NCBI GenBank assembly: GCA_023419055.1
Contig: JAEZYO010000376.1
Coordinates: 1-6,670, forward strand
Source of the DNA: Pseudomonadota bacterium
GTDB lineage: Bacteria > Myxococcota > Polyangia > Polyangiales > Polyangiaceae
Direction: 5' to 3'
Length of the DNA: 6,670 nt
In this document: piece by piece, positions 5,657 to 6,670 of the stretch
Position numbering within the stretch: position 1 is the first letter of the stretch
Layout: each line of letters starts with the position of its first letter
Made by a program: the position numbers and the translations under genes
Notes under the pieces: generated by a model
The model's input: only the letters and a program-made list of their open reading frames with translations
What the model was told of the DNA's origin: nothing
The model's database searches: none

Positions 5657-6589
5657 TCAGCCCGTGATGCCGAGCCCGAGTCCCAGGGCGATGCCGATCA
5701 TGAAGCTTACGCCGTACAGCGCGAGCAGCTTCGCGGTTTTCGCGAGCAGCGGATTCAACGCGCTGCCCCGCTCACGCGAGACGTCCCGACAAAGTCCGAA
5801 CGCGAGAGGCAACGTGACGAGCGGCAAGAGCCCGAGGGGCGGGAGCGCGCCCGTGACGACGAGACCGACCGGAACCGAGTACGACAGCGCCATCAAGGCG
5901 AAGTACTCGGAAAGCGCGCCGCGCTCTCCGAGACGCACCGCGAGCGTGCGCTTGCCTGCGCGGCGATCGGTGTCCACGTCACGCAGGTTGTTGACGACCA
6001 GGATGGCGGTGGAGAGCGCTCCGACGGGGAGCGACGCCCAGAACGCGAGGGGGGGCACGCTGCCGAGCTGGACGAAAGCCGTACCGCACACGGCGACCGG
6101 CCCGAAGAAAACGAACACGAACAGATCGCCGAGCCCGTGATAACCGAGCGGGTAGGGGCCTCCCGTGTAGGCGATAGCGCTCGCGATGGAGAGCAGCCCG
6201 ATCAGGATGATGATCGGACCCGCTACGACGGTCAGGTAGATCCCGATGAGCAGCGCGAGCGTGAAGACGACCAGCATCCCGAAGCGCACGGCGCGCGGCG
6301 AGAGCAACCCCGCCTGAACCGCGCGGGTGGGACCGAGTCGCTCGCTCGTGTCGGCGCCCTTTTCGTAGTCGAAGACGTCGTTCGCGAAATTGGCGCCGAT
6401 CTGCAAGAGCAGCGCCCCCGCGAGGGCCGCTGCGAAGGGGCCGAGGCGCGGGCCCAGAGCGGCGTAGGTCGTCGCGGTTCCGACGAGCACCGGCGCGGCC
6501 GCTGCGCTGAGGGTCTTGGGGCGGGCCGCGAGCACCCACGCCGAAATCGAGGCCGGACGGATCGCAGGAGCAGCGGTGATAGGGGTCAC
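5657..6589 (-). CDS. menA: 1,4-Dihydroxy-2-naphthoate polyprenyltransferase (MenA)
   Basis: A 310-residue integral inner-membrane UbiA-superfamily prenyltransferase that joins DHNA to a polyprenyl diphosphate, giving demethylmenaquinone. The first Asp-rich motif is NDVFDYEKGAD (70-80) and the second NNLRDVDTDRRAGKRT (200-215); both bind Mg-diphosphate. The block ARPKTL (22-27) and the run YTGGPYPLGYHGLGD (141-155), followed by a Phe-rich membrane segment, are characteristic of MenA rather than UbiA. About eight hydrophobic segments span the rest. Length matches the family. Translation starts at GTG 6589-6587, with AAGGAA 5 nt upstream and the menH stop 10 nt upstream. The stop is followed 2 nt later by menC. 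The length of the isoprenoid chain cannot be told from this sequence. Confidence 0.95.
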   Translation of the reverse strand: MTPITAAPAIRPASISAWVLAARPKTLSAAAAPVLVGTATTYAALGPRLGPFAAALAGALLLQIGANFANDVFDYEKGADTSERLGPTRAVQAGLLSPRAVRFGMLVVFTLALLIGIYLTVVAGPIIILIGLLSIASAIAYTGGPYPLGYHGLGDLFVFVFFGPVAVCGTAFVQLGSVPPLAFWASLPVGALSTAILVVNNLRDVDTDRRAGKRTLAVRLGERGALSEYFALMALSYSVPVGLVVTGALPPLGLLPLVTLPLAFGLCRDVSRERGSALNPLLAKTAKLLALYGVSFMIGIALGLGLGITG

Positions 6590-6594
6590 GGGCG

Positions 6595-6600
6595 TTCCTT
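6595..6600 (-). promoter_or_regulatory. Shine-Dalgarno for menA
   Basis: AAGGAA on the minus strand lies 5 nt before the GTG start and overlaps the TAA stop of the upstream hydrolase gene by one base. This supports the GTG start and coupled translation. Confidence 0.6.
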
Positions 6601-6670
6601 TACGTCGGTGAGCACAGGGAAAAAATCGCTTGCTCGACCCAATCGGGCCGTTCCAGGAGCAGGTTGTGCC
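6600..6670 (-). CDS. menH: C-terminus of an alpha/beta-hydrolase, probably MenH (SHCHC synthase), cut by window edge
   Basis: Only the last 22 codons and the TAA (6602-6600) are present. They read HNLLLERPDWV, then EQAIFSLCSPT. The H-x-x-x-x-E-x-P pattern is the C-terminal catalytic-His region of alpha/beta-hydrolases, in which His belongs to the Ser-Asp-His triad and is usually preceded by Gly. The partial preceding codon (xGG) is compatible with Gly. The gene sits 10 nt before menA in a menaquinone operon, where MenH makes SHCHC, the substrate of MenC. With so little sequence, another alpha/beta-hydrolase cannot be excluded, so MenH is a context-based call. Confidence 0.6.
   Translation of the reverse strand, partial: HNLLLERPDWVEQAIFSLCSPT

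Noticed and set aside
5376..6140. A 254-codon open frame on the plus strand across menC and menA
   Set aside because: No recognisable domain, and it lies opposite the clearly conserved MenA and MenC sequences.
5979..6539. An Arg-rich minus-strand frame inside menA
   Set aside because: It overlaps the transmembrane-coding MenA frame, lacks hydrophobic or catalytic features, and is a shift shadow of it.

Overview
The window is dense, GC-rich coding DNA (about 72% GC in a sampled menC line) from a Gram-negative bacterium that makes menaquinone by the classical o-succinylbenzoate route. Two lipoprotein signal peptides, an outer-membrane-type protein, and a 'GCH' haem-like lipoprotein with a long Gly/Ser/Ala/Thr tail are typical of myxobacteria, especially Polyangiales. 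That placement is an inference from style, not from a marker gene.

Right half (3181-6670, minus strand): a tight menaquinone operon read right to left. It holds the last 22 codons of an alpha/beta-hydrolase that looks like MenH, then MenA (prenyltransferase), MenC (o-succinylbenzoate synthase) and MenE (o-succinylbenzoate-CoA ligase). Junctions are 10 nt, 2 nt and a 4-nt overlap; menA starts with GTG and menE with TTG, so translation is probably coupled. MenF, MenD and MenB are not in the window and may lie further right.

Middle (2534-3180): an AT-richer divergent intergenic region precedes a plus-strand hotdog-fold thioesterase that converges on menE, with a small perfect hairpin between the two stop codons. 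The thioesterase is a good candidate for 1,4-dihydroxy-2-naphthoyl-CoA hydrolase, the step between MenB and MenA. If so, the locus supplies the OSB, OSB-CoA, thioesterase and prenylation steps.

Left half (1-2533, minus strand): three envelope proteins in one direction. First is a lipoprotein with a CX4CH haem-c-like motif and a roughly 87-residue Gly-rich tail. Next, 39 nt on, is a secreted protein with a small alpha/beta domain resembling the TolB-N/CsgG/FlgO group, an acidic Glu/Ala linker and a C-terminal outer-membrane beta-barrel. After 56 nt comes a DUF4920-type lipoprotein cut by the window edge. No function is assigned to this trio. A link to quinone-dependent electron transfer is only a hypothesis from adjacency.

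No RNA genes, mobile elements, CRISPR arrays or phage genes were seen. Several long open frames antisense to the real genes are GC-driven shadows.
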